64,000 nucleotides of DNA from Nemophila menziesii (Eukaryota; Streptophyta; Magnoliopsida; Boraginales; Hydrophyllaceae), in the NCBI GenBank assembly GCA_029959085.1, contig JARWIR010000008.1, positions 8,742,001-8,806,000 of the forward strand. Reading direction: 5' to 3'. A program made the translations under genes and the position numbers. This document shows, one piece after another, positions 50,601 to 62,361 of this stretch (position 1 is its first letter; each line of letters opens with the position of its first letter). The notes beneath the pieces are model-generated. The model ran no database searches and was not told the origin of the DNA. It worked only from the letters and a program-made list of their open reading frames with translations.

Positions 50601-50975
50601 ATACAAAACTAAAATATTTATCATTTATTTTTTTGTTTTGCAATGATTACTACTTTTTGATAAACACCATAGTCATATCTATCTGTTCCTGAGAACAAAA
50701 TCTGTATTATATACATATTAATTGGAACGACCCGTACACTTGCGGTTAGTGTGCCTCTCTTTAAGGGTGGTGGTTTTATCACACACCAGGAGACACCAAG
50801 TTTTTGGCGCTTCTGGCAATTCTGCCTTTGATCATTTTTTAACACTAGATAGAACTACAATCACTATCATTGAAAAAAATAGCTTTTGATTTTTGTTTTA
50901 AGACTTCATGTTCAACTAAGATGGCATCTTAAAGAGATTTAACAAGAAATTTTTCCTCATTGAGAGTACATGAAG
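47655..50975 (-). mobile_element. Truncated L1-type LINE, minus strand, split by an LTR
   Basis: Readable on the minus strand: thumb region (VIYKLNKKLANYLWKGNLDG and GIGGLNIPNL, 47700-47940); reverse transcriptase palm open at 48926-48405 (LHKAFDTINWEFL, GLKQGDPLSPYLF); linker before it (49299-49033); and, right of the LTR, SSCTLNEEK and EHEVLKQKSK (50870-50970). The zinc-finger and RNase H end is missing at the left junction. The endonuclease is missing at the right, where LTR fragments begin. Confidence 0.8.
49253..50798 (+). mobile_element. LTR followed by a degenerate primer-binding site
   Basis: A 1546-bp LTR, TGATGTCTCCC...CAGGAGACACCA. It is followed by AGTTT and then TGGCGCTTCTGGCAATTC (50805-50822), a decayed tRNA-Asp primer-binding site. 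LINE sequence resumes within about 30 bp, so almost all internal sequence was deleted. No matching 5-bp duplication was found. It contains the full set of family blocks (for example 'gtccaccctgacgggggttaggag'). Confidence 0.82.
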
Positions 50976-51061
50976 AAATTTAAAATCTATAATTAATTAA
51001 TCAAATACACCTAAAATGATGTCTCCAACCTAGATTATTATATCAAAAATAGAGAGACATC
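50975..51061 (-). mobile_element. LTR 5' end fragment, minus orientation
   Basis: Only the first 85-90 bp of an LTR remain: TGATGTCTCTC ... GGAGACATCATTTTAGGTG, including the terminal hairpin. It is cut into LINE sequence on its left and abuts another LTR's body on its right. Confidence 0.7.
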
Positions 51062-51504
51062 AACAATGATCGGTAATTATATTAAATCTTAGTGACTATC
51101 TAGTTAGACAAGCCCGTCAGGATACTACCGCACACTAGACGATTATGTGGTGTTTCTATAATTAAATCCCCAGTCAGGGCGACAGTCCAACTATTAATAG
51201 GGAAATACTATAACTTCAAACATTAGATCAAAGCACATAATACAGAGCTATCACTATAAATTTCATTTAAACATAAATTCCAAATTCAAATAACATATAA
51301 AACAAGTATGGGGTTTATACCCATATGCTAATTCATACTAAGAAAAGAAAAACAAACAATTACAAATAACAGGAAAGGTTAGAATGGCATGAACAACTTT
51401 CAACCTCTATTTATCTTCTTCTTACTTGCCACTGATGATTTCTAGGTGTAATTATGACTGAGGACTGAGTAAGGATAATTCTCTTAAGTTAAAAGTGGAT
51501 ATAG

Positions 51505-51567
<63 letters not shown>

Positions 51568-52115
51568 GACGAAATTAGGGATAAGGAATAAGCATTAGAG
51601 TCCAAATCCATCTAAAATACGTTTTCTTAAAATAATGGATTGGGTGGCCCACTAACTTTATGCAATTCATAACTTTTTCGTTACAACTTAGAATTTAGTG
51701 ATATTGGTATCAGAACGATCAAAATTCAAAGACCTTTCTGAATCTATAAGAGATCCTTCAAATTCCTTAGAGATTTTCAAGAGTATCAAGAATAGTACTC
51801 GTTTTTATAGCTAGACAGCTCATTTTTACTTTTCAAATTTATCTAAAGCTTCCTTTTTCATCAGGACTAAGAGGTTTTCTTGCTTCCTTTACTTTTTATC
51901 ACCATCTCAAGGTGTATTTGCTTCCAAATACCTAAGAGTTACACAAATAACACACACATTACACATAAAAACTCTAAAAATAGCAAAACACCTAAAACTC
52001 GATAAGAAAGTTTAAAACATGAATAAATGGAGAAAAATCTCAAAACTAAGTATTAAATATTACTAAAAATTATTTCTCATGACTAGATTATTTTGCTACA
52101 TAAATGAAGACATGA
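51062..52115 (-). mobile_element. Truncated LTR, minus orientation, with (AG)n
   Basis: The body matches the family (AATGATCGGT, CTATCTAGTTAGACAAGCCCGTC, CCGCACACTAGACG). The right end TTCATGTCTTC on plus (start TCATGTCTTC on minus, a mutated TGATGTCTCC) marks the LTR start near 52115. The end of the LTR (left) is missing. A (GA)n microsatellite at 51509-51562 lies inside. Confidence 0.6.
51509..51562. repeat. (AG)n microsatellite
   Basis: 27 AG units inside an LTR fragment. Confidence 0.97.
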
Positions 52116-52377
52116 AGGCTAAAAATTAAAACAACATATGGAATTTGGGGTATCGTTCGAAAAAATTGGCGATTGAATTTTAGTTCAAGGAAGATTAAAA
52201 ATCTTCTGTCTATGTTGGGAAGACTAATTAGGGTGGGATTAATGTCTAGTTTTACTAACTATTTTTCCAAAAAACAATTGCACATTCTTATTGCATCCCA
52301 TGCTCTAGGGCCCATAGATCGATCCATATCTCATAGTCTATTCAACATTGTTATTGTGCAAATTTAAAGGAATTAAA

Positions 52378-52904
52378 GTTTTTTTTTGTCGAAAACTGAA
52401 TTTAAAATTAAAGCAAATAAAAATACAATACAATAAGTTTGGATTGTTTCTAGCCTATACCTTGAGCTACAAGATCAGATAAGAATAAATTACAAAGGGT
52501 GGGGGGAAAAGAATCCGCCCAATTACAAGGAAGAGTAGAAGAAACACTCTTTTTTACAACCCAATCCGCAGCTTGATTTGATTTCCGAGGTATGAGGTTG
52601 AAATCAACTGTAGTGTAGTGCAATAGTGTTTGAATATCTTCAAAAATGTGAGATAGATGACGATTTTCAAACCTTGTGCTTTTCTTGAGCTTGTTGACGA
52701 GGCTAGAACAATCATTCTTCAAAATGAATTTGCAATGGGGTTGAGAAGCAGCTTCTTTAATAGCAAAACGAATGCCTATTGCTTCAGCTTCCTCCGGGGA
52801 TTTGGCTTTGAAATTCCATGCTTTAGCTTTCAAAATTTGGCCTCTTGAATCACTGAAAATGCATCCAACAGCTGCTTTATAAGTTAGGCTAAGAAAAGAT
52901 GCAT

Positions 52905-52935
<31 letters not shown>

Positions 52936-54930
52936 GGATTAGGATAAGTAAACTTCCTGTTTTCATGGTTATTTTCATTTTTTTCTTGAGATATTGTATG
53001 ATTAGCTTCAGAGTTGTATTTTGTATATTTAGTAAACTCATCATAAGCTGAATAAGCATTAGAGGCATTTAGAAAGGGACTGATGTTAACATTCTCAAAT
53101 AATTTTTTATTCCTAGATTTCCAAATAAACCAAAGAATCCAAGTTGCCATCTCTACTATGGTTCTTTCTTTCTCATCATTTAGATGTTTGGTTTCCATAA
53201 GATCTTGGAGCCATTTATCAATTCTAAGGTTTGAATCATTTGAGAAAAGAAGCCCCATAGGAGTTGCAAACCAGGTAGCTCGAGAGCTAGAGCAATAAAA
53301 GAAGAGGTGCTCAAGGTTTTCATTTTCAGAATTACATATTTTACAAATGCTATCAGATGCACATTTTCTAACAAATTTATTGGTTTCAGTAGGTAAGGCA
53401 TTGTTCATAATTCGCCATAAGAAAATTTTTAGTTTGAGTGGGACATTTAATTTCCAAATATCATCCCAAAAAGAGTCTTTGAGTTTAAAGGATGAAGAAA
53501 GAAGCAAATTACTTTCAGTTCTATAATCAGTGACAGTTATCAAATTAAGGTTTTGATAAGCACATTTGGCAGTTAAATTACCATTCTTAGAGTGATTCCA
53601 AGTAAGAGTATCATGGGCCCCTGTACAGCTAATGTTTAGAGCCAAATTTTTTTCCTTATATTCATTTGAAAATAAGTTTGAAATAAGAGTGTCATTCCAT
53701 TTAAATTCAGAAGTTATAAGATCAGAGACATTTGTTATTGAGGTATTTAAGATATTTATTGGTTTATCCATGTTTGGGATCCAATTGTCTTTCCATATAT
53801 TTATGGATTTACCATTTCCCACTGTCCAGCTAGTATCTGAGATAAAATTATCTCTGCCAAGTAGGAGACTTTTCCATCCCCAAGATGGATTATTTCCTAA
53901 GTTGGCATTTATAAATCATTTGGAAAATAAATTCCTTTTAATATAGAGTGAACAATTGAATTTTTATTGAGATTAAACTTCCATGCCGATGAAGTAAGAA
54001 GTGAAAGATTCATATGCCTAAAGTTTTTAAAATTTAAACCCCCTTCTCTTTTAGGCATTTCTAAGTGCTTCCAATTTTTTCAGTGAATTCTATTTTGACC
54101 ATTTTTACCCCACCAATAATTTGATATAAGTGATGAAATCTTATCGCAAATTGCTTGTGTGATGTGAAAGATGGTCATTATACAGATAGGGATAGATTGA
54201 ATGATAGCTTTTATCATTATTTCTTTCCCAGCTTCTGAGAAGGTTTTATAATTCCAATTGTCAAGTTTAGTAAGAATTATTTCAATGAGCCATTCTAGGG
54301 CTTTTATTTTAGACCTGCCCCAATCAGATGGAAGGCCTAAGTAATTACCCAAATTTGTAAGAGGATTCATTTGAAGAATATAAGTAAGGTTTAGAGCAAC
54401 ATTAAATGGAGTATTTGAGCTAAATACAACTCCACTTTTGTTTAGATTTATATGTTGACCTGAGGCTATACTATAGGCATTTAAGATTTCTTTAAAGTTT
54501 GTGAATTCATATTCATCAACCTTGAGAAAAAAAAGACTATCATCATCAAATAAGATGTGTGTTAAAGTTGGACAGTGCCTACCTAATTTAACTCCTTGAA
54601 TAAGGTTTTGATTGACTTTATCATTTATTAAGGATGAAAGGGCCTGAGTAACTATACAAAAAAGGAATGGAGATAGGGGGTCTCCCTGTCTCAACCTTTT
54701 AGAAGGTTTTTTTTTATACTTTTAGGTTGGCTATTTATAAGAATTGAGTAAGAAACAATAGTGACACATTGAGAAATCCAATATATCTAAGTATTTGAAA
54801 ATCCTAGAGGTATAGAGCTTATAAAAGAAATATGTTTAAATATGGGATATTATAGGTACTTTAGGAAAGTTGAATTTTCAGCTTTGATAATATTAAAAGC
54901 AGAAAAGAGGATTTGAGCCCATCCAAAAGA
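52378..54930 (-). mobile_element. 5'-truncated L1-type LINE, minus strand
   Basis: The 3' end is marked by a T-run on plus (52379-52387), i.e. a short poly(A) tail after GAC. RNase H is open at 52833-52450 (FILKNDCSSL, NQAADWVVKK). The zinc-finger linker is open for 312 codons at 53822-52884, with CASDSICKICNSENENLEHLFFYC. Reverse transcriptase is open at 54694-54080 (RQGDPLSPFLF, catalytic FDDDSLFF, NYLGLPS). Decayed palm pieces (FSAFNIIKAENSTFL) run to about 54915. Its long open frames suggest a younger insertion than the others. A (TA)n run lies at 52910-52935. Confidence 0.87.
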
Positions 54931-55700
54931 TAACCTACTTGGACTCAATATAAGTAGAACTTAGAAGCATAATTTTTTCTATACGAAGCCTCATTGGATC
55001 AAAATTATCACCAAGAAAGAATCAAATAAGATATAGAAAAGACAATAAAGAAAAGAACAAATGTAGGAAAAAAATATGACTTGCAGAGTACTCCAACTAT
55101 AACTTAGGCTGTTCTTTATCAAAGTTTTCTTTTATAAATAGACTAGTTGGCTAATTAGTTTCCGACACCAATTTACTAATACATTTTTTTCTTAGAATAC
55201 TTTTTTGTTAGTCTATGGAAAAATATTAGAGATGAGAAATTCAACACATGTCTAGGGATACGTCTTTCTGTTTAATCTTCTATTTCTTTAAATATGTCAT
55301 CAGTAGCTAAACATCTCGTAGCTTGGGTGCTATTAATGAATTCTTTATCTTAGTATTTGGATTTAATAATAAGGCATTTTCATATATTATTGAGTATATG
55401 TTATATTATCATTGTTCATATCTTGAACACTATACTTTGACAAAAAAACACTATATTATTATTTTATCTCGTACGTCGTATGGAAAGATAAGAGTCAATG
55501 TAAGTCAAAACGCTATCTCCTCTTTTTAAAGAGTTTTCAGCTTTCTCTCTCTTCTAACTAACTTCTCCACCGCACACATCCTCTTGCTCCACCAAACACC
55601 ATCTCCGCCTCCACTCAAACAGACACAAAATCACTATTTCTTACCCTTTCTAAATTTCGATTCTTTTTTTATCTCTATATCATAAACTAGAGATTTAGAA
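54930..55700. other. Spacer with a CT-rich leader-like stretch
   Basis: Mostly AT-rich. From about 55535 a CT-rich, GC-richer stretch (CTTCTCCACCGCACACATCC) leads into the ORF at 55704, as a 5' untranslated leader would. No separate gene. Confidence 0.35.
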
Positions 55701-55703
55701 CAT

Positions 55704-57110
55704 CATGTCATCGAAGGAAATAGTGTATCGTGACATCACTAAAGAAATGTTAACTCTGGGGTCGTCTTCAACGAAATCAGACAATTCGAAAAATAAATCA
55801 AGGATGAATACAGGTTTCGTAGGGTTTTAAACGAGTCGAGATGAGCCGAACTTTCACTGATCCAAGTCAAATATATTAAAACTTGTTTGTTTAACTTGTA
55901 GAACAAATATTTTTAGATTCGAACTCGAGTTTCTCATGAAAAAATCGTTTTTTATGGGTGAAACGGAACTTCCATGAACGTTTGACATTTAATGGATGTG
56001 TGGTACGAAAAATATGAAGCGTAATATTGATGAAAAAATAACTTTTTAAGGAATTTAAAGATATCCAAGTTGATATTTATGGTTTAATAATATATTTACA
56101 AATAAATAATAAATAAATATATAATTCATAAATATAACAGAGCCGTTGACGAACGAGCACATGCAGGCTTGTTTACGTAACGAGCTTGAAATGGAGCTTG
56201 AACTTGTTTAAAATATAGTCGATCTTGAACGAGCTTTTCTCTTAGCCGAGCTCGAGCTGCTCGCGAGTGACTTGGTTCATTTACATCCCTAAGGTTTAGC
56301 AAACAAAGTTTTAGAAAAAGTTTGTAACGTGGCAGATCTACCTACATTAGGTAGTTTTGAAAACAATAATGAAGAGAAAGTGAAAGTAGTAGATCGATAA
56401 AAGAGTAAAAAGCTCCATGGACAAATCTGTTTCAATGTAACATAAAAGAAGCACTAAAATTAAACTTTCAAGAACCAGTGTTGTGTGATTAGAAGAGAGT
56501 AATCAAGCCACCAAGTCACATTCTTGATGTTGTAGCAAAACAATGGATTAACTGTCTTATAGGAAAATTCATCAATTTCCCACCGCCATTCTATATGGTG
56601 AGTAATTTCATTAAGTTTCAATGGACGAAATCAGGCAGAGTCAAGGTGAAATCAAGTGTAAATGGAATGTTTATCTTCAAGTTTGATAGTGAAATTAGAA
56701 GATGTGGCACATAAATGGAAATCCGATCTTACTTAGAGTTTTGAAAATTGGAATGCAATTTGAGAAGCTTGATATAAAAATATTCTGACTTGAATAAATT
56801 GAAAAATATCCCGATGGCTTTGTGGACTCAAGAAGGTTTAAGCTACGTTGCTAGTGGTATAGGTAATCTTATACATATGAACACAATTACTGAATCACGT
56901 GCTAGACTTGGATACACTGGATTTTGTGTAGAGATTGATACTGCAAATTTAATGCCATATAAAGTTTACTTGATATGGGAGAAGAGAAATTGCAGGAAGT
57001 CTAGGTAATATATGATTGGAAGCCTTCAATTTGTTCTAAACGCAATAACACTGGACACATTGACGGAGAAACGTTTAACGATCTGAGTGGAAAAAGAAAA
57101 TATCATCTAA
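55704..57110 (+). pseudogene. DUF4283-type ORF1 (LINE or LINE-derived), split by a hAT element
   Basis: It starts ATG at 55704 (SSKEIVYRDITKEMLTLGS) and continues past the hAT insertion (ANKVLEKVCNVADLPTL). It then reads through the DUF4283 landmarks: LIGKFINFPPPFYMV, NGMFIFKFDSE, IPMALWTQEGLSYVASGIG, ARLGYTGFCVEIDTANLMP, and a decayed zinc knuckle (CSKRNNTGHID). Several stops and frame changes. In plants this domain is found in LINE ORF1 proteins and in many dispersed single-ORF copies. No endonuclease or reverse transcriptase follows. Confidence 0.7.
55820..56291. mobile_element. Non-autonomous hAT element (TAGGG...CCCTA) in ORF1
   Basis: The 472-bp element starts TAGGGTTTTAAACGAG and ends TTTACATCCCTA. 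It is flanked by an 8-bp duplication with one change, AGGTTTCG (55812-55819) and AGGTTTAG (56292-56299). The inside carries repeated GAGCTCGAGCT/AACGAGC motifs typical of a common plant hAT MITE group. It splits a DUF4283-type reading frame. Confidence 0.85.
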
Positions 57111-58370
57111 ACTTAACGATCTCAGGCATTTTAATCTTCTTATTATGATTGGTGGTACATTGAAGGAGAAGCTCTATGTGATTCAATGGCGAGCATATAT
57201 CTTATGCCTACAAGTCTGCTTGATAAGCTGAGGATTGGAGACGCAAGCCAATTTCCTTGACTATAAATGGTAGATCATAGGAGAGTATGTCTGTGGAGAA
57301 TGATAGGGAACATGGTTTAAAGTAGGTAACCTCATGATACCCACATATTTTATTATTCTTAATTGTGATACAAATGAAAACACTCATATTATATACGGGC
57401 GTCCAGTTTTTAGCCACGTGCCAAACAATGATTGATGTATACAGAGGTGTGGTAACATTGAGTATTGAGGATAAATCATAATCTTTCTACGTCTCGGGAA
57501 AAGCAGATAGGAGAAGAATAAAAAAATATCTTCTTGATTAATAGTATTGTGAAGTGCTTGAGTTTTTAGAACTCTAAAGAAAATGTGTGACGAGAGAAAA
57601 TATAAAATGGGGGTAGGAAATGAGGTTGTTCTAAGACCTCCTGTCATTAATATTTACCTCAAAATCGACAAGCTACGAGAATTAGACCATTCACGGTCAC
57701 AAAAATCATCTTGGAATAGGTGGTCTAAGTGCAAATAAGAAAACATGGAAGTGTTGTTTAGTTCCTCCGGGAAACCTCTAACGTCATTAAGAAGGTTACA
57801 TCAAAGCTAAAAACTAGTGAGGTACAAACGTCGAACTTACTGACGTACAAAAATGTGATCAGGGAGACAATCCACCTTTTATTTATTTTTTAGTATTTTA
57901 TTATAGTAGTGTAATTTAGTTGGGTATGGCGTATATACTATACTTGAAGAGAGAGGTTTTGAGGTCTTGTGATGTGTAGGTGAAAAACGAGGAGTTTTGA
58001 GGCTACAAAGGTTTGTGTAAATTGAAGAATGGCAAAAATAACGGTCTTGGGAGTGCCCATTTCAACTTTCGAGCTTCTCAATGCCTTTGGAGTGAGTTTT
58101 CCGATGGAATTGAAAAAAGTAAAATTTGAATTTTTTTGCATTAAAAAAATGTAATAATCCATTATTCTGGTCCGTAGAGCTGGATGGCTCATCCGACTGA
58201 GCGGGACCAAGCACCAAAAAAAATCAAAATTCAAATTCAATATTACCCACCAAACAATAATTCGAACTATAAAAAAATCTCGATTATCCATCATTGGGAA
58301 TGAGCAAGAAAATATTTGAGCAAAATCTCAAGCTCTTAGTAGATTTGCTTTCTTCTCCTTAGTGTGGAGA
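57110..58370. other. Spacer, nothing recognised
   Basis: Short open frames on the minus strand (57384-57647, 57938-58294) match nothing I know. Possibly remnants of the element upstream. Confidence 0.35.
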
Positions 58371-58372
58371 GG

Positions 58373-60498
58373 TGATGTCTCCCCATTTGTGATGATTTAA
58401 TCTTAGTTGGAGACATCATTTTTAGTGTTTTAGGAAGTCTAGTAGTCGATTTTCTCATGTACAGTTACACTTTTATATTTCTTGTCTTGATTTAATGATT
58501 TATTATTTTTAGAGCATACTGGGTTTAATTTATTCATTTAGGGTGAAGCTTTAAAGATAGATAGTAATTAATTAGATGCCAAATCAAGTCTAAGGAGATA
58601 AAGGAAAGAATATATGCATGGAAATTGGAGGTAGAGGAAGGAAAAGATAAGATATGGAAAGATAAAGCTGCCATATAAATCTGAATTCCAGCACCCACGA
58701 TCATAGAAGTGATCATAACTCAAGATTGGCTAGGAATTTGGAAGAATGGTCTGAAACAAAGTTATAGAGCTTTCCATAGACGATCAGTTTCAACATATAG
58801 AACGCGTTAATCGGAGTTGAAACGAAGAAATTATGGCCAAAACAAAACAGCGGCAGATTATTACCTTTTCTATATATTAGGGTTACGAATTTAAGTTGGG
58901 CTTGGAGTCCAAGTTACTTGTCCTCCACTCCAAGAAAACGAATTAGGTCTTATAAACACCTATAAATACACCCTTAAACCTTTGTAAAATAATCCTTGCC
59001 TTTCATAAATTAGTCCTTAAGTTTTATATCAGTAGAGTTATCGAAAAGAGCAAGATGAAATCTATGTATTATTCTTTTAGTTTATTTCCTTCACGTATGA
59101 ACTAATTTTCCCATAGCTTGGGTTTTGCATTATGTATAATCTATGAATTCTATTTTCTTTCTATCTAAGTGTCTTTGGGAATTATATGTTTTAATCTGAT
59201 TCTAGCTGCTTAACCATATATTTGTTTTATGTGCTTTGATTTATTGTTTATCTTAAACCTGATCAATTTAGGGCTTTGCTAATAGTAGTTAGATGGTCGC
59301 CTGGAAGGGGTGTTTGACTATTGAAACACCACATAAACGTCTAGAATAAGGAACTGGTCCTGACAACACCAACCTAACTAGATAGTCATTAAGGTTTATT
59401 TTCATCACCAAACATCATTAGTTGGTAGGACTACACCTAGGACCCAAGTGGCGCAGGTTAACCCTTTGTGAGTTCCCTTGTGATTGTGAGGTTGCCACCC
59501 TAGTTCGCTCTCCAGGGATAGGGGTAATTTAGTATCCTGACTACATATCTAAGAGCTATTGTCTCCCTAATAAACTGAAATTGATAGAAAGACGTAGAAG
59601 GATTAGTGCATACTAGAAAAACCTAAGATATACTCTCTCATCTTATTTCTTTCATATTTATTTTATTGTCTTTTGATTTATTTAGTTTAATCATTAATTT
59701 CTCAACCAATCGTATTAATTTGCTCTCCTTTGATTAATCATTACTACTCTGATTTATTTACCATTCGTCTAACACATTTAAGTCCCTGAGGAACAAATCT
59801 TCTTATCATTTAAACTTGCATACGTCTCGTAATACTTGCAGAACTTTGCTAGTCTAGGGTGATTAGTGCATTGTTTCCTGTATTTATTTATCATATTTTT
59901 ATAACACCCTAGGCGACACCAAGTTTTTGGTGCCGCTACCGGAGACTTGTGTCTCGTTAGCGTGTGGGTTATTTATTTCTAGTAGTAGTTTTTAGTTAAT
60001 TTTTATTTTTATTTTTCAGTTTTTATTTTTATTTTTTTTAGATTTATGCTTGTTGGTTTGCTTTAGTCATTTTCAGGTTATAGCAGTGCATCCTTGGCCT
60101 CCCCTCTCGGAGCCCAAAAGGAGCTTCGGAGCTTATAACAGACCTATCAGAGAAGAAAGAAGCCAAAGAAGAGCTATGGCAGAAAATCAACAACACAGAG
60201 TAGATCCACCACTATTGGATCCACCAATTGTCCCTTTAGGACCTGTACCACCACGACCACCACCACCAGGAGATAACAGAAACAACAAAAGAATTGAACA
60301 AGATCTTCCAGGCTTGGGACCACCTTTTCAAGTACAACCATTAGGTTATCAAATTCAGGCCCGATCCGGGCATGCTCAGGCAATTTCAGAATTTCGGACT
60401 TTATATTGGTGCAGTAGTTCAAGATCCGGTAAGAGCTATTCAGAAGGTCATGCAGATTTGTGATGCCTATGTCACTCCAGGCATTACACGCGAGCAAC
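58373..60498 (+). mobile_element. LTR-retroelement derivative: 5' LTR, PBS and gag start
   Basis: The 5' LTR spans 58373-59921 (TGATGTCTCCCC...GGCGACACCA). The primer-binding site TGGTGCCGCTACCGGAGA (59928-59945) is close to the tRNA-Asp complement. A leader then runs to a gag N-terminal reading frame (60050-60463): the SEPKRSFGAYN and RRAMAENQQ start typical of Athila/Tat-like gag, a Pro-rich stretch, then, with a frame change, VRAIQKVMQICDAYVTPGITREQL. Gag then stops abruptly at a second LTR start (60499). Capsid C-terminus, protease, reverse transcriptase and integrase are absent. Confidence 0.82.
59928..59945 (+). other. tRNA-Asp primer-binding site
   Basis: TGGTGCCGCTACCGGAGA, 6 nt after the LTR end. 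It differs at a few positions from the exact complement of the plant tRNA-Asp(GUC) 3' end (TGGCGCCGTTGCCGGGGA). Confidence 0.8.
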
Positions 60499-60831
60499 TG
60501 ATGTATCCCTTTTTGTTCTAATTATATGCCCTTAGGAGGCATCGTTTTTTAAGCTTATTTGGTTATATTGCGTTTTCTTCCCTTGGAATTTAGTTTATTT
60601 CGTTTTTAAAGCTTTTGCACGTTAAATGGTTTGTTTTAGTGCAAAGTTTGTAGGTCCATGGATTAGATGGAACACTTAAAACGCCAGAGAGAAGTCAAGG
60701 AAGCAAAAAGGAGAGAAAAAGATGAAGCTCGAAAATTAATTCTTCCAACAACAGTTATATCAATCCTTCAATTAGGTTTTTAATTCTATTTCTGTAATTG
60801 ACAATGATTGCTATTTATTTTATTTCAGTAG
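60499..60831 (+). mobile_element. LTR start (possible 3' LTR), truncated
   Basis: TGATGTATCCC ... GGAGGCATCG opens an LTR of the same family, in the same orientation as the 5' LTR at 58373. It has an internal deletion (from about 60720 it jumps to the 'ccaacaacagtt... tttatttcag' block of the LTR middle), and it ends where a minus-orientation LTR begins. Confidence 0.65.
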
Positions 60832-62361
60832 TGGTGGGGGCAAAGGTGTGATAAAATAATAGATAAATAAAGATAATAATAAAGAGCACACACCTTTGAG
60901 AACCACGGAACTCACTGCAAGTATCACAGATCGCTTGCAAGTTTTAATGATAAGTTAAGTTCGTTCGCAGGGATTGTATCCGTTAGATCTACTTATATTT
61001 AACAAGCGTAGATGAATTCAGATGTTTTAGAATAAAATATAAAAAGATAAAATAATATGAATAACTACCTGATATGAAATAAACAAATACAAATGCAGAT
61101 AAATAAATATGAATGTAAGTCTAATAGATTAGGATTACTAATATGAGTCTATTTTACTAAGTTGTTATTCTAACCTGTCACAAATTAAGCATTATATATT
61201 AACCAGGATTCTAAATTCTACCTAGCTTCTATTAGGCTTAGGAGCAACCTCTCCACTACCAAGGATTCCTGAGTAATGATTGGTGATTAAATCAAACCTT
61301 TATGGCTATCTAGTTAGGCAAAGGATCAAAACTAGACGATTATGTGGTGTTGTCAATAACTAAGAATAATCCTAATATTGGCCAAATATAGGGTTGTAAC
61401 AATAAGTCAAAACACATAATAACAATATACGCCAAGCTCAATCAATTAAAATAACAAATAGTATCAATGAATGTAGACAAAATAATAACCCAATAATTAA
61501 GAGTAAAACTTACAGAATAAAAGCTTAGAAATATGGTGAAGCCACAGATCTATAGCTAATTACCCTAAATATAGAGAAGATGAGATGTAGAAGAGGAGTT
61601 TTTCACTCTCCAACTTCGTTCTTCTTGTCTTCCTCTATAGGCCAGCTTCCTCCTTGGATGAATAGCTTGATTCTAAGGATGAATATTGAATTAAAGGACT
61701 AAGCTATTAGTTAAAAGTAAGAAAATACAAGTAAGGACTAAGCCTAAGCTTTAAACTGAGCAAGGACATGTTTACAATTGTAAAAGGGTGTATTTATAGG
61801 TGTTTAGGAACCCTAATTAATTTTCTTGAAGGAGAAGGTAAGTAGTGGACTCCAAGCCCAACTCAAATAAAACATGGAATCAGGCCCGTTTTTGTTTTGG
61901 TCCTAGCAGCTTCAATACTCACCTGTTTGACGCGTATGAGTAGTCCAAATTCATCGTCTTGGAAAGATTTTCAACTTTGCTCTTGACCGTTTCTCCAAAT
62001 TCCACACCGATTTTGAGATATAAGCTGATTTGTGGTCGTTGGTGCAGAAATTCAGATTTAAGGCAGTTTTTCCTTTTCCATATTCTTAGCTTTTCTTTCC
62101 TTATCTCCAATTACCATGCTTATCTCTTTCCATATTTCTTAGTCTTTGACTTGGACTCTAATTAATCTCCATAATTATCTTTAAAGCTTCACACTAAATA
62201 AATAATTAAACCCAATATGCTCTAAAAATATTAATTTACTAAATTAAGACTCAAAATAGGAAAGTGTAACATTTCTTAAGAAAATCGACTATAAAGACTT
62301 CTAAATCACTAAAAATGATGTCTCCAACTAATATTAATTCATCACAAATAGGGAGACATCA
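60832..62361 (-). mobile_element. 3' LTR of a minus-strand LTR element
   Basis: A 1530-bp LTR, minus orientation, starting TGATGTCTCCC (62361) and ending TTTGCCCCCACCA (60832). Unlike the solo LTRs it has no 5-bp duplication. A purine-rich tract (minus: TTGAGTTGGGGGTCT) directly precedes its start, as expected of a 3' LTR with internal sequence to the right. Confidence 0.8.

Noticed and set aside
60174..60497. 107-codon minus-strand frame opposite gag
   Set aside because: A shadow of the plus-strand gag reading frame, which has the family's motifs.
58373..62361. One complete LTR element with LTRs at 58373 and 60832
   Set aside because: The two LTRs are in opposite orientation, and a separate same-orientation LTR start lies at 60499; they belong to different elements.
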